A DNA stretch of 44,232 nt, taken from Deltaproteobacteria bacterium. GTDB lineage: Bacteria > Myxococcota_A > Polyangia > JAAYKL01. Both the position numbers and the translations under genes were made by a program. The notes under the pieces were generated by a model that worked only from the letters and a program-made list of their open reading frames with translations, had not been told where the DNA came from and ran no database searches. Positions 16,131 through 25,674 of the stretch are shown here, piece by piece (position 1 is the stretch's first letter; each line of letters begins with the position of its first letter). The stretch lies in contig JAFGXQ010000223.1 of NCBI GenBank assembly GCA_016936575.1, forward strand, positions 1 to 44,232, given 5' to 3'.

Positions 16131-17447
16131 TCAGGCGAGTCGTGCGTAGATCTGCGTTAGATGTGCTGCGGCGTTTTCCCATTGAATTTTTTTCAATTCC
16201 TGCGAGCCCCGACTGATTAATTCCCGGCGAAGCGGTTCATGCTCCAGCACAGCGAGTATTTTTTCCGCCAGTTCGTTTGTATCCCAGAAGTCCACTTTCA
16301 GTGCACTGTCCAGGATTTCAGCCACACCGGATGTTTTAGATATAATCACCGGTACGTCGTAGCGCATTGCCTCCAGCGGAGAAATTCCGAACGGCTCCGA
16401 CACACTCGGCATTACGTAGAGGTCGCTTTCCCGGTACATCTGTTCCACTTCGGCGCCTTTCAGGAAGCCCGTAAAATGAAATTTTCGCCCCAGCCGTAAT
16501 TCGGCAATTCTCTCAATCATTTTTGGCGCCATGTCGCCGCTTCCGGCCATTACAAATCGCACGTTTTCATTTCTGGCCAATACTTTCGCAGCCGCTTCCA
16601 CAAAGTAATCGGGGCCTTTCTGGAAGGTGATTCGACCGAGAAACAGCACCACTTTTTCTTTTGCGGCTTTCTGGTGGCCATCCAACTCACTGTAGCTGTC
16701 GCGTGTGACCGCGTTGTGAACAACGAATACTTTCTCGGGAGAAACGCCGTAGCGGTTGATGATAATATTTTTGGTCATGTGGCTGACGGCGATGATGACG
16801 TCTGCATGCTCGAATCCGTGCCGTTCAATATCGTAGACAGCCTGGTTCACATTGTCGCCGCTACGGTCGAATTCCAGCGCATGAGCGTGCACGATCAATG
16901 GTTTGCCGCTGATTCGTTTGGCTTCCACGCCGGCCAACATGGTCAGCCAATCGTGAACGTGAATCACATCGTGCTCGACACGCATCGCGATGCTGCCTGC
17001 CACTGCGGCATAACGCACCACCTCACTCATCAAATTGGGGCCATATTCGCCCGACAGCATGATATTGTGGTTGGTTTCGCTGAATGCATTGTGGACTTGC
17101 ATTTCCTCCAGTCGCTGCAGTCGAAGCAGCTCTTCACGATATTGTTCTTCTGTCAGATAGGGAGAAAGCGGAGAAGCAATCGCGTGGATGTCTATGTTCT
17201 TGGAAATCTGTTCCAGCTGTCGAACCACAAAGTCTGTTGGACTCAGGTTCGATGTGTTTACCGGGAATCTGCCGACATCAATCAGATCGACATGCGTACC
17301 TTCGCTGGACATCGGCTTCAGCTTCGGAAGCACGAAAGAAATCTGGTGGTTCTGCGCCGCCAGTGCCTTGGTCAGCCCGTAACAGGCAACCCCCAGGCCG
17401 CCACTGATATGAGGTGGAAATTCCCAACCGTACATTAACACTTTCAT
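16131..17447 (-). CDS. GT4-family glycosyltransferase (glycogen synthase-like)
   Basis: 438 residues, GT-B fold, with AGGGAGA before the ATG. The N-terminal domain opens with LMYGWEFPPHISGGLG, the acceptor loop seen in starch and glycogen synthases. The C-terminal domain has GRITFQKGPDYFVEAA (271-286) and the E-x7-E motif Glu351/Glu359 in EPFGISPLEA, which holds the nucleotide sugar. In this gene neighbourhood (debranching enzyme, GH57) such GT4 proteins are usually taken to elongate alpha-glucan, though donor specificity (UDP- or ADP-glucose) cannot be read. It gives the locus a second synthase besides the fused one downstream. Confidence 0.85.
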   Translation of the reverse strand: MKVLMYGWEFPPHISGGLGVACYGLTKALAAQNHQISFVLPKLKPMSSEGTHVDLIDVGRFPVNTSNLSPTDFVVRQLEQISKNIDIHAIASPLSPYLTEEQYREELLRLQRLEEMQVHNAFSETNHNIMLSGEYGPNLMSEVVRYAAVAGSIAMRVEHDVIHVHDWLTMLAGVEAKRISGKPLIVHAHALEFDRSGDNVNQAVYDIERHGFEHADVIIAVSHMTKNIIINRYGVSPEKVFVVHNAVTRDSYSELDGHQKAAKEKVVLFLGRITFQKGPDYFVEAAAKVLARNENVRFVMAGSGDMAPKMIERIAELRLGRKFHFTGFLKGAEVEQMYRESDLYVMPSVSEPFGISPLEAMRYDVPVIISKTSGVAEILDSALKVDFWDTNELAEKILAVLEHEPLRRELISRGSQELKKIQWENAAAHLTQIYARLA

Positions 17448-17483
17448 TGTTGATTCTCCCTATATGTGTGAACCCAAAATAAA

Positions 17484-19442
17484 CTATTTCTTTGCAATGT
17501 CGTACAGATTAATCAGTCTTAACAATTCCGCAACGCTCCAGGCCTGACTTGGGCATCCGTGTCCCGTAGAAGGAACGTCACCGTCGAAAATTTCCGACAC
17601 AGATCCCAATCCGTCTCTGTTCAGATGCGCTCTGAATGCTTCGATGATTTCTTCAACCACATCCAGATTCTTTTTCCGGTCCAGCTTCAGCAGTGCTTCC
17701 ACATAATGCCCGATGAGCCAGGGCCAGACCGTTCCACTGTGATACGCGGCATCACGTTGCACCGGCCCCCCGCTGTATGTGCCGATGTATTTGGAATCTG
17801 ACGGCGACAACGTTCGCAGTCCCAGGGGCGTATACAGATGTTTGGTAACCGTTTCCATTACGCCGTTTTTTTGCTCCACCGTCAGCGGAGAGAAAGGCAG
17901 CGATACGGCGAACACCTGGTTCGGGCGAATACTCTCGTCCGGGCCGGCATCTGTATACAGGTCCGCCAGATATTTTTTATCTGACAGCCAGAAATTTTTA
18001 ATGAACGACGCTTGAATCTTTGGAGCGAGGGCTTTGGCGTCTTTGCATCCAGGTACTTCCCCCATATCCGCCAATTCGCCCAGGAAGCAGACGAAGTTGT
18101 ACCACAGCGCGTTTACTTCAACCGGACAACCGTTTCTGGGCGTTACCGGTTTTCCGTTGCTGTTGGCATCCATCCAGGTAATTTGTGTATCGTACGAACC
18201 CGCGCTGATAAGTCCGTCTTCCCGCATCTGAATATTGTGAAGTGTTCCTTGGCGATAATGCTTGAATATCTGCTCAAGCGTATCGAAAATGCGCCCTTTC
18301 AGAGAAGCCAAATCCTTGGTGGTGTACAGATATTGTTGTACCGCCCAGGCGAACCACATCGAGGCATCTACGGAGTTATACGCATTGTTGGTTGAATCCG
18401 TGCCCAGAAAATTGGGAACCACACCGTCCCTTGTATGAAGGGCGAATTCTTTGAGTACATCAACATACTCGGTGTTTTTTTTATCATCGTGCAGCATCAG
18501 GCCGGGGAGGGCAATCATTGCGTCGCGTCCCCACTCCAGAAACCACGGGAATCCGGCGGTAATCGCTTTGTGTCCGCTCGGCTTGGTGGAAATGAACTGA
18601 TGGGCAGACCATTTCAGCGGTTTCTGCAATGTTGTGCCGCGTAATCGTTTATAGAACAGGCTGCGTCGGTTCAATTCCGCTTCATAAGCGCCATCAATAT
18701 CATCGAGTTCTTCTGTCGATGCGGTAACAAGTATCTTGTCGCCCTTGTTGAACTGAATTTCGAACATTCCAGGACAAAATAAATCTTCGGAACCGGGGAA
18801 CCCGCGCTTCAGCTCCTGTGCGTACTCCACGTTCTTATACCAATTCGGTGCGGGAAAAAACTCGAATTTGCCGGTGGTCTGAATGTACAGCGGCGGCATT
18901 CCTTCGTACGGCTGTATTTTGAATCCGTTCCTCGCTGGATATGTGCGAACCTGAAGAAATACATTTTCTCCGGTGAGTCCGTGAAAATCGCGATACGCGA
19001 GCATGGGGCGGATAATGAGTTTCGACCCATTGGTGTTTTTGGTGCATTCATAAAGGCACATCACCGCATCGCGGTTTTGAAGCATCATGATTCTTTTTGT
19101 GATGTTCGCTCTCGAAGTTTGAATTTTAAACACGGGCATCTTGTCGTGCACAAAACCCACCAGGTGCTTGTACCCTTTCGGAGCGATAGTGCCCACATAC
19201 TGATTGGTCGAGATGCCGGTTTCAATGTCGTCCGCAATAAGGCTTTCTTCAAACTTGGAAAGCAGAACAAACTTACCTTCCGGTTTTTGCAAACGACTTA
19301 CCAGCAGTCCATGATATTTACGTGTGTTGCAACCTGAAACGGTACTTGAGGCATACCCGCCGATACCGTTGGTCTCGAGCCATTCCCGGCTGGTTGACTG
19401 TTCGAAATTCTGACAATCTTTTGCTTGGATTTTTATCGACAT
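17484..19442 (-). CDS. Glycogen debranching enzyme, amylo-alpha-1,6-glucosidase type
   Basis: 652 residues. The ATG at 19442 is chosen because GGAGAGG lies just upstream; a longer in-frame start at 19469 would swallow that site. An N-terminal domain (REWLETNGIGGYASSTVSGCNTRKYHG) is the usual opening of bacterial debranching enzymes. The C-terminal (alpha/alpha)6-barrel amylo-1,6-glucosidase has GFPWFLEWGRDAMIALPGL, VEVNALWYN and YHSGTVWPWLIG, which carry the catalytic acids. It removes alpha-1,6 branch points so the phosphorylase can continue. It is first in the operon, so the promoter should lie in the 282 bases upstream. Confidence 0.9.
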   Translation of the reverse strand: MSIKIQAKDCQNFEQSTSREWLETNGIGGYASSTVSGCNTRKYHGLLVSRLQKPEGKFVLLSKFEESLIADDIETGISTNQYVGTIAPKGYKHLVGFVHDKMPVFKIQTSRANITKRIMMLQNRDAVMCLYECTKNTNGSKLIIRPMLAYRDFHGLTGENVFLQVRTYPARNGFKIQPYEGMPPLYIQTTGKFEFFPAPNWYKNVEYAQELKRGFPGSEDLFCPGMFEIQFNKGDKILVTASTEELDDIDGAYEAELNRRSLFYKRLRGTTLQKPLKWSAHQFISTKPSGHKAITAGFPWFLEWGRDAMIALPGLMLHDDKKNTEYVDVLKEFALHTRDGVVPNFLGTDSTNNAYNSVDASMWFAWAVQQYLYTTKDLASLKGRIFDTLEQIFKHYRQGTLHNIQMREDGLISAGSYDTQITWMDANSNGKPVTPRNGCPVEVNALWYNFVCFLGELADMGEVPGCKDAKALAPKIQASFIKNFWLSDKKYLADLYTDAGPDESIRPNQVFAVSLPFSPLTVEQKNGVMETVTKHLYTPLGLRTLSPSDSKYIGTYSGGPVQRDAAYHSGTVWPWLIGHYVEALLKLDRKKNLDVVEEIIEAFRAHLNRDGLGSVSEIFDGDVPSTGHGCPSQAWSVAELLRLINLYDIAKK

Positions 19443-19724
19443 CCATTCCTCTCCATAAAATAAACACACACAGAAATCAAAAGGGAATCAGCTCGTACGG
19501 TACCGCAACTGTGTGTTACTCTTTCAGCTCAAATACGCTTTCAGTAGAAACGTATTTTTTTATTGAGCAAGTAATTTTTTCTTGTTGATGAAGTTGAAGA
19601 TATGACACCAAATTTAAATTATGCAAGGCCAATTTATTTGCCGCCGGATGATTTTTCAGAAATGTTATATTTGCAAGCGATGTTTTTCGGGATTAAATCG
19701 TAAGTGATTAAAACTCGGTTGGAA
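19443..19724. other. Leader/promoter region of the glucan operon
   Basis: These 282 bases lie between the 3' end of the XerD-like gene and the first gene of the glucan operon, both on the minus strand. The stretch is AT-rich, particularly 19540-19690. I found no convincing -35/-10 pair, terminator hairpin or RNA gene in it. Confidence 0.4.
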
Positions 19725-20615
19725 TTATCCCCTGGGGTGATATTTTTTATACTCTCTTTGCGCCAGTCCCAGCGTCACGTGTGTATATATTTGAGTCGTG
19801 CTGATATCCTGATGTCCGAGCATTGCCTGAACCGAGCGCAAATCCGCTCCCCGCTCCAGCAGATGGGTGGCGAAGGAGTGCCGCAATTTGTGTGGGCTGA
19901 GTGCTTTTTCGATTTGCGCAGCACGCGCGTATTTTTTGATGATTAACCAGAATCCCTGTCTGGTCATCGGTGCCCTGCGATGGGTGAGAAACACGGTTTT
20001 TTCATTCGGATTCGCCCACAGCGGTCGCACCTGTTCGAGATATTGATGCAACAGGTAGATTGCCCACTCGCCAATCGGAATCAGACGGCGTTTATCACCC
20101 TTGCCCGTAATCGCCAGAAAACCCGACTCCTGATCAATATCATTCAATTTCATGGTCACCAGTTCCGATACACGCAATCCCGCAGCATACATCACATGGA
20201 GCATGGTTGCATCTCGAAAGCCGCGAGGCATTTGAATGTCCGGCGCCGCCAGCAGCCGTTCAATCTCTTCCAGGGTCATGACCACCGGTAACCGTTTGCT
20301 CGCTTTGGGCGATTCGATGTCCTCCATGGGGGTTTGGGAAATCACTTTTTCCTGGAGAAGATATTTAAATAGACCTCTCAGCGCCGAGAGCATTCTCGCC
20401 TGCGAACGCGGTCCCAGATTCTGGCGGGATATAAAAATAATGAAAGAGGATATGTCTGATTCGGTAATCTGAGTCACCTCCAATTCCTGTTTCTCCAGAA
20501 AATCAGAGAAATGTCGCAAATCGCGCGAATATGCTTCGATGGATTTCGGCGCCAGTCCCCGTTCCACTTTCAAATGGGTGATGAATGCATCTATCTGATA
20601 ATCTGACAGGCTCAT
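19725..20615 (-). CDS. xerD: XerD-type tyrosine recombinase
   Basis: 296 residues, the standard length for XerC/XerD. The N-terminal SAM-like domain (about 5-90) is followed by the catalytic domain with the full set of residues: Arg148 (AAGLRVSEL), Lys172 (GKGDKRR), His242 and Arg245 (SPHKLRHSFATHLL), His268 (MLGHQDISTT) and nucleophile Tyr277 (IYTHV). XerC/XerD resolve chromosome dimers at dif. The 296-residue length and wording favour XerD, but XerC cannot be excluded from one sequence. There is no integrase-associated cargo, so this looks like the housekeeping enzyme. The start lacks a strong ribosome site. Confidence 0.85.
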   Translation of the reverse strand: MSLSDYQIDAFITHLKVERGLAPKSIEAYSRDLRHFSDFLEKQELEVTQITESDISSFIIFISRQNLGPRSQARMLSALRGLFKYLLQEKVISQTPMEDIESPKASKRLPVVMTLEEIERLLAAPDIQMPRGFRDATMLHVMYAAGLRVSELVTMKLNDIDQESGFLAITGKGDKRRLIPIGEWAIYLLHQYLEQVRPLWANPNEKTVFLTHRRAPMTRQGFWLIIKKYARAAQIEKALSPHKLRHSFATHLLERGADLRSVQAMLGHQDISTTQIYTHVTLGLAQREYKKYHPRG

Positions 20616-20715
20616 GTACTGATTGTATCAAACTGAACTCGAAATCAAAAATAATGGGAATGACACCGGTTTGGGAAAACGAGGCCTTGGCCGCCGACAA
20701 AGGTCAGATGTTTTG

Positions 20716-20735
20716 CCGCAGAGTTTACTCTGCGG
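20716..20735. terminator. Perfect 9-bp inverted repeat, possible terminator
   Basis: CCGCAGAGT-TT-ACTCTGCGG is a perfect palindromic hairpin 56 bases downstream of the HU stop on the minus strand. On that strand it is followed by CAAAACATC rather than a U run, so it is not a textbook terminator. A role in ending the HU transcript is still the simplest reading. Confidence 0.45.
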
Positions 20736-20790
20736 TGACCGTTCAGTGATTTGTCGATGTCGTTATCGAGTCGTGTGGGAAGATGAAATA

Positions 20791-21078
20791 CTAGTCGTTG
20801 AGGAAAGATTTGATGTCTTTGGCTGCTTTAAAAGTCATCGTGGTGGAAGCGGAAATTTTGATGGTTTCACCCGTTTGAGGGTTACGACCGTCTCTGGCGG
20901 CTCTTTCTTTTTTCGTGAACGTACCGAAAGCGGGAACCGTGAATTTGCCGTCGTCTTTCACTGATTTTTTGATTTCATCAACAATTGCGTCAAAGATGTC
21001 AACTACTGCTTTTTTGGTGATGTTTTCGGGGGTTTTAGAGGACGCAACTACTGCATCGATGAGTTCTGATTTTGTCAT
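20791..21078 (-). CDS. HU/IHF-family DNA-binding protein
   Basis: 95 residues from the ATG at 21078, which has GAGAGG 7 bases upstream; an earlier in-frame start at 21093 would overlap that site. It starts MTKSELIDAVV and has the usual family features: two helices, then the beta-arm segment FTVPAFGTFTKKERAARDGRNP with the GRNPQTGE motif, and the C-terminal helix FKAAKDIKSFLND. HU-type dimers bend DNA and compact the nucleoid. The wording is generic HU-like; I cannot tell HU from IHF subunits. It probably has its own promoter. Confidence 0.9.
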   Translation of the reverse strand: MTKSELIDAVVASSKTPENITKKAVVDIFDAIVDEIKKSVKDDGKFTVPAFGTFTKKERAARDGRNPQTGETIKISASTTMTFKAAKDIKSFLND

Positions 21079-21100
21079 TTGAATACCTCTCAATAGTGTT

Positions 21101-21109
21101 TATATACCA
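21101..21109 (-). promoter_or_regulatory. Possible extended -10 promoter of the HU gene
   Basis: Read on the minus strand this is TGGTATATA, a TGn extended -10, giving a start of transcription about 15 bases before the ribosome site region and a very short leader. There is no good -35 at the expected distance. Confidence 0.35.
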
Positions 21110-21167
21110 TTGTGTTTTTTGTTTAAAAAGAGTGCTGTTACTTTGATTCTGATGCGTTTTATGTCAA

Positions 21168-21187
21168 GCGTTTTTAAAAAAAAACGC
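21168..21187 (-). terminator. Possible weak terminator after tadA
   Basis: GCGTTTTT (21168-21175) and AAAAACGC (21180-21187) form an 8-bp stem with a 4-base loop, 44 bases past the tadA stop. Only three GC pairs support it, so it may be weak or chance. Confidence 0.3.
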
Positions 21188-21230
21188 CCTGTTCGCTGCA
21201 AATATTCCATGATACAAAATTGTAGAGATT

Positions 21231-21704
21231 CTATTTTTTCCCTTGTTTGCGAAGCTCCTGGAAAAAAGTACTGAGCAGATTGGCGGCTTCCTCGGCTTGA
21301 ATGCCCCCAATCACTTCGCATCGGTGGTTTAACCGGTCGTCCGTCAGCAAATGATACAGCGACTCGACGGCACCCGCTTTGGGGTCTGTTGCACCGTATA
21401 CCACCCTGGGAATTCGTGCATTCAGTATGGCTCCTGCACACATGGGGCAGGGTTCCAGCGTGACATACAGGGTTGTTTCTTCCAGTCTCCAGAATCCAAT
21501 CTGGTTTGCCGCCTGGGCAATGGCGAGAATTTCGGCATGTGCAATCGGGTCCTGATCGGTTTCTCTGCGATTGGCGCCGGTGCCGATGATTTTTCCGTCC
21601 TTGTTCACAACAATCGCGCCCACCGGCACTTCTCCTTCGGCTGCAGCGGCGCCGGCAAGGTCAAGCGCAATTTTCATATACATATTATGTGCGGCGGCGT
21701 CCAT
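21231..21704 (-). CDS. tadA: tRNA-specific adenosine deaminase
   Basis: 157 residues. TadA converts adenosine-34 to inosine in the anticodon of tRNA-Arg(ACG). The zinc deaminase motifs are complete: His56-Ala-Glu58 (HAE, catalytic Glu) and PCPMC with Cys86 and Cys89. EVPVGAIVV and [11 protein letters not shown] at the end are typical of the family. The start is uncertain: the ATG at 21704 overlaps the upstream radical SAM gene by 20 bases, while ATGs at residues 8 and 10 would shorten or remove the overlap; none has a strong ribosome site. It is last of a five-gene run. Confidence 0.9.
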   Translation of the reverse strand: MDAAAHNMYMKIALDLAGAAAAEGEVPVGAIVVNKDGKIIGTGANRRETDQDPIAHAEILAIAQAANQIGFWRLEETTLYVTLEPCPMCAGAILNARIPRVVYGATDPKAGAVESLYHLLTDDRLNHRCEVIGGIQAEEAANLLSTFFQELRKQGKK

Positions 21705-23397
21705 GGCGGTTCGGCTTTCTGTTTTTTACCTTTCCCAGAAGCAACTCTTTCTGGCGACGGCGTTCCTTGGGGGTGGGAATGTACAGCGGTTCGCCGGCTT
21801 CGTCCAGCTCAGAAGCGTACATGGCGGCTGCCATGGTGCCGGGCAGCGGGATAAAATTCTGGACCTGCTGCAGACGCTGATTGCGTTTCTGCAGCCATCG
21901 CGAACTATCGTTTGCGGCTTTTTCAGTACAGCCTGGAAATCCCGAGATGAAGTAGGGTACCACATACTGTTCTTTTCGAACTTTTCGTCCCGCATTCAGA
22001 AACAGCTCCTCAAACTGTTCAAACGATTCAATCCCGGGCTTACGCATTCTCTTGAGAACAAGCGGGCTGGTATGTTCCGGTGCGACTTTCAGATGCCCTC
22101 CGGTGAATTCCTGTGCAATCGACTCGATAAATCGCCGGTTTTTCAGCGCCAAATCATGGCGAATGCCGCTGGCCACAAACAGATGTTTGATTCCCGGCAG
22201 CGCTTTGGCGGTTTTCAAGAGCTGAAGATATCGGTTCTGGTCGGGTTTCAGGTTGTCGCAAATCGAGGGAAAGAAACATGACGTGCGTTTGCAGTTTTCA
22301 CATCGATTCCGGTCGCGATATTCGATGCCGTACGCATTGGCGGTGGGGCCGCCGATGTCGGTAATGGTGCCGTTGAAATCAGGTTGCCTTGTAAGTTGTT
22401 CGATTTCTTTCAAAATGGAATTTTCACTTCGGCTGATCACGCGGCGTCCCTGATGATACGCCAATGCGCAGAAACTGCATCCGCCCGGGCAACCGCGTTG
22501 TGCAATGACCGACCAGCGCACTGGAACAGACGCTGGAATATCATTTTGATACGATGGGTGAGGAGTACGCAGAAAGGGCAGTTCATGAAAGCGATCCAAT
22601 TGATCACTTGTCTGTACGGACGGGGAATGCGTGATGACATATCCTTCCTGGTAACGCTGAATAAAGGTTGTTTGTTTAAATGGACCCAGGTTTCGTTCCA
22701 GGAGAGATGTCTGACGAATCAGCAACGACGGGTCGGATTGAATCTCATCAAACCCCGGAAGTTCGCACAATTCTCCATTGGGCTTGTCTTTACTGAGGAG
22801 GGCGGTTCCCGGTATGTCCTCAAGCGTTTTGTTTTGTGACAGCCGCCGTGCGATTTCAAGCGCGGTCAGCTCTCCGTTGCCGTGCACCAGAATATCCGCT
22901 CGCGTGTCAACCAGTACAGACCTGCGAATTTTCTTTCCCAGGTAATCAAAATATGCGAATCGCCGCGTACTGGCTTCCACGCCGCCAAGAACAATCGGCG
23001 TGTTTGAAAAAGCAGATTTTGCCGCGCCGCAATATACCGCCGTGGCGAAGTTGGGTCGTGGGTTGCTGCCCTTGGCGGCGTAGGCGTCTTCTTTTCGGGG
23101 CGCCAAGTCGGCGGTATAATTGTTGAGTGTGGAGTCTACGGCGCCGGCGCTGATCCCCACAAATAGATTGGGTACGCCCAGTCGCAATAACGAGCTCGGG
23201 TTTTTCCAATCCGGGCGTGCGATGATTCCCACGCGATACCCCGCGGATTCCAGCACTCTGCCGATAAGCGCGATGCCGTGGGTCGGACTATCGAAATAGT
23301 CGTCGCCGCTGATGAGTAGAATATCGAGAGAAGACCATCCTCTCTGTTTCATCTCTTCCGGCCACATGGGCAGGTGCAGGGGGGATGGTGCACGCAT
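21685..23397 (-). CDS. YgiQ-family radical SAM protein
   Basis: 570 residues. A cobalamin-binding-like Rossmann region comes first ([29 protein letters not shown]), followed by a radical SAM core with the CxxxCxxC cluster motif [12 protein letters not shown] near residue 300. Downstream motifs GGPTANAYG and [12 protein letters not shown] are characteristic of the YgiQ/UPF0313 group, whose reaction is not established. The C-terminal tail is Arg/Lys-rich. Its ATG overlaps the previous stop by one base (TAATG), so it is coupled to the lipoprotein hydrolase gene upstream. Confidence 0.88.
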   Translation of the reverse strand: MRAPSPLHLPMWPEEMKQRGWSSLDILLISGDDYFDSPTHGIALIGRVLESAGYRVGIIARPDWKNPSSLLRLGVPNLFVGISAGAVDSTLNNYTADLAPRKEDAYAAKGSNPRPNFATAVYCGAAKSAFSNTPIVLGGVEASTRRFAYFDYLGKKIRRSVLVDTRADILVHGNGELTALEIARRLSQNKTLEDIPGTALLSKDKPNGELCELPGFDEIQSDPSLLIRQTSLLERNLGPFKQTTFIQRYQEGYVITHSPSVQTSDQLDRFHELPFLRTPHPSYQNDIPASVPVRWSVIAQRGCPGGCSFCALAYHQGRRVISRSENSILKEIEQLTRQPDFNGTITDIGGPTANAYGIEYRDRNRCENCKRTSCFFPSICDNLKPDQNRYLQLLKTAKALPGIKHLFVASGIRHDLALKNRRFIESIAQEFTGGHLKVAPEHTSPLVLKRMRKPGIESFEQFEELFLNAGRKVRKEQYVVPYFISGFPGCTEKAANDSSRWLQKRNQRLQQVQNFIPLPGTMAAAMYASELDEAGEPLYIPTPKERRRQKELLLGKVKNRKPNRHGRRRT

Positions 23398-24302
23398 TAT
23401 TTGAAGAATTTCAGAATTTCATCTGCAATGCGCGGACCGATGCTGAACGTCATGTCGTGCCCCTGACCGGGGAATTCTATCATCTTCGCGTTAGGAAATA
23501 CGTCGGTGGTGAGCTTGGCCGCCCAAAGGGGCATGACTTCGTCGTCTTCGCCATGCAGTACCAGAACCGGAATTTTAATTTTTTGAGTATTCTGTTTTTT
23601 GCCGCCCTGGGTAACCGGCACGCGAAACACCTGATAATAGTATGGATAGGGACGCACATAAAAGATGTCAGATTGAGAGATGTTTCCCGGTGTGTCTCCA
23701 TAGTCGGTACCTGTGGCGCGTTTTTCAATGAGCCCTTGTAGTCGCCCCGGCGATAGACGCATGGCAAAACGTCCCATGCGTGTGCGTTTTTTGATTTCAT
23801 CTTCACTGGAGCTGAGCATAACGGTCGATATAAGTACCAGACCGGTAACGTCGGTGTCGTTTTGCAGTAAATATTCGATGGCCCCGTAGGCACCGTTTGA
23901 TACGCCGACCATCAGGTCGGGAGAAACGTGCACCGCATCAATGAAGTCTTTCACCACTTTTCCCCAGTCGCTGACGTGACCTGTATACGCGAGGTGATTA
24001 TCGGGGTATTGGGGGGCGTAAACGGTATATTTTTTTGCCAAATCACTGCAGTACAGCCAAATGCGGTTATCGAAGATGCCACCGTGGAGCAACACCGCCA
24101 CAGGTGCGTCTTCGGATGGCCCGGGAAGAACCATGTAGCTGAAACGATTTCCTGATGTTGTGTTTTGTACCGTTTTTTCCTGCCAGGGCGTTGTATCCAC
24201 TTTGGGGCGGGTGGTTTTCGTCGCCTGACTTGGAATGCAACCGGATAGGAACAACGCCAATGGCCATAAAATGTGAAGAAATGTTTTAAATGATTTTTTC
24301 AT
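23397..24302 (-). CDS. Lipoprotein alpha/beta hydrolase
   Basis: 301 residues from the ATG at 24302; the frame stays open further upstream but would run into the previous gene. Residues 1-22 are a lipoprotein signal with a good lipobox (FLSGC, Cys22). The alpha/beta hydrolase fold shows the oxyanion loop LLHGG (71-75), nucleophile Ser135 in VGVSNGAYG, an acid in HGEDDEVMP (Asp253/Asp254) and His282 in GQGHDM. It is likely anchored in the periplasm or outer membrane and acts on an ester or similar bond; the substrate is unknown. The gap to the upstream transferase gene is 31 bases. Confidence 0.82.
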   Translation of the reverse strand: MKKSFKTFLHILWPLALFLSGCIPSQATKTTRPKVDTTPWQEKTVQNTTSGNRFSYMVLPGPSEDAPVAVLLHGGIFDNRIWLYCSDLAKKYTVYAPQYPDNHLAYTGHVSDWGKVVKDFIDAVHVSPDLMVGVSNGAYGAIEYLLQNDTDVTGLVLISTVMLSSSEDEIKKRTRMGRFAMRLSPGRLQGLIEKRATGTDYGDTPGNISQSDIFYVRPYPYYYQVFRVPVTQGGKKQNTQKIKIPVLVLHGEDDEVMPLWAAKLTTDVFPNAKMIEFPGQGHDMTFSIGPRIADEILKFFK

Positions 24303-24333
24303 GCTCAATACGTAATCTTTGCGCGATGTTGTG

Positions 24334-25674
24334 TCAATATACGGAAGTGTCGTCGTCGCGGATGAGCCCTGTGAGCCATTGTGCAATGGCCGCTGATTTT
24401 TCTGATGCGGTACGGTGGAAAATATTCCATTTTTCTTTGAATTCAGCGACGCGCTGTTCAAAGGCGTATTGTTCTGTCGGTTCGAACATCCTGTCGAAAA
24501 TTTCAACTGCCTCCTGTTGATTCCGAATATACGCAGATAGACCGGCCGACGACACCGCAGAATGTGAAGACCAGTCATCATCCACATATATCTCGCGCTG
24601 CCGTGCCGGTAGAGCGAGTGCGACCGGGGTATTCTGCATAATCGCATCCCAGAGTACCGAACTTCGTCGCCATGACACAACCAGATTGCTGGATGCGATG
24701 GTTTCTTCCAGGTTCTCCGTAACAATCGAGACATCATGTGATAAACCATACTCGGATGCCAGATTCGAATAGAACAACCGCATGCCGTGACTTTCCTGAA
24801 AATCGCGCACCGCGGGATGAAACTTAATTATGATGTGTATGTCTTTGCGGTGTTTTGCCTGCAACATCGAACGAAAAATCATTTCGACAAATTCAACTTC
24901 GTCTGCCTGATACAGGACCGGCGCGCCGGGGGTTTTGGGTTCGTTCCAACTCATCACCAATGTGACACATTTTTTTTCAGGCGATATATGAAGCTTTCTT
25001 TTTCCGGAGGACATGCTCATGGGGCTTCCCGATACTGAATTATCGATTGGACATCCGAGTGGAAGAAGTTCCCTGACAGAAGACTGTCGTGGATATCGGC
25101 TGAAGATATTTGTCTCCAGTGCATTATCCAGAATAACATAATTGCTTGCGAACGGCAGCGAAGGCGGTTCGTGCCTGAAAATCTCGGGATACGGTTCCAA
25201 CGCGAACAACCCGTGTTCGATATGTACTGTCGGTATATTCAGCTGCGCCGCCATATACACAAAAGGCCTCGCGTATTGAGTATAATCCGCCCCGGTTACG
25301 ACTGCAGCGATTTTTTTTTCTTTTACGAGCTCTCCCAGCAATAAACTGCATTTCAGGCTTTCTGTGACAACCGGTTTCGCCGCTTGAAAATGGGCATCCA
25401 GAATTTCGGCGGAAGGAGGCGACCCCGAAATGCTTGTCAATTGGGTGGTGACATATTGCATATACTGATTCCAGTGGAGTTCAAATTCGTTGAGACGATC
25501 GACATTTCCGATTTGTCGGTTGAGAAATCTAGTGTCAGAGACGTCGCCGCCCTGAAATGACCACGCTTCCCCTTCGTGAACGACCAGCGAAAAGTGCGCG
25601 TGAAGTGTTTCGATGAACGTACGATGTCTCGAGGGAAAAAAGTTCTTCATTGGCAGAAACAGCGTCGGTCTCAT
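24334..25674 (-). CDS. GT-B-like transferase, CDP-glycerol glycerophosphotransferase-like
   Basis: 446 residues with GAGGGAG a few bases before the ATG, which overlaps the upstream stop by 4 bases (ATGA). I recognise a GT-B-type layout rather than a specific enzyme: HIEHGLF (151-157) ends the first Rossmann half and IIIKFHP (281-287) opens the nucleotide-binding part, as in CDP-glycerol/TagF-like phosphotransferases and related capsule transferases. VSWRRSSVLWDAIM further on fits the donor-site helix that gives Ser and Asp contacts. No signal or membrane helix. With the COG5610-like gene upstream it probably builds a surface glycan or modifies a lipid-linked sugar. Confidence 0.6.
   Translation of the reverse strand: MRPTLFLPMKNFFPSRHRTFIETLHAHFSLVVHEGEAWSFQGGDVSDTRFLNRQIGNVDRLNEFELHWNQYMQYVTTQLTSISGSPPSAEILDAHFQAAKPVVTESLKCSLLLGELVKEKKIAAVVTGADYTQYARPFVYMAAQLNIPTVHIEHGLFALEPYPEIFRHEPPSLPFASNYVILDNALETNIFSRYPRQSSVRELLPLGCPIDNSVSGSPMSMSSGKRKLHISPEKKCVTLVMSWNEPKTPGAPVLYQADEVEFVEMIFRSMLQAKHRKDIHIIIKFHPAVRDFQESHGMRLFYSNLASEYGLSHDVSIVTENLEETIASSNLVVSWRRSSVLWDAIMQNTPVALALPARQREIYVDDDWSSHSAVSSAGLSAYIRNQQEAVEIFDRMFEPTEQYAFEQRVAEFKEKWNIFHRTASEKSAAIAQWLTGLIRDDDTSVY

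Noticed and set aside
20716..20735. Palindrome beside XerD considered as a dif site
   Set aside because: It is a hairpin of 9+2+9 bases, without the two 11-base half-sites and 6-base centre of dif; a terminator-like role is simpler.
24302..24749. N-terminal extension of the lipoprotein hydrolase frame
   Set aside because: The frame is open upstream but overlaps the transferase gene, and the signal peptide starts at 24302.
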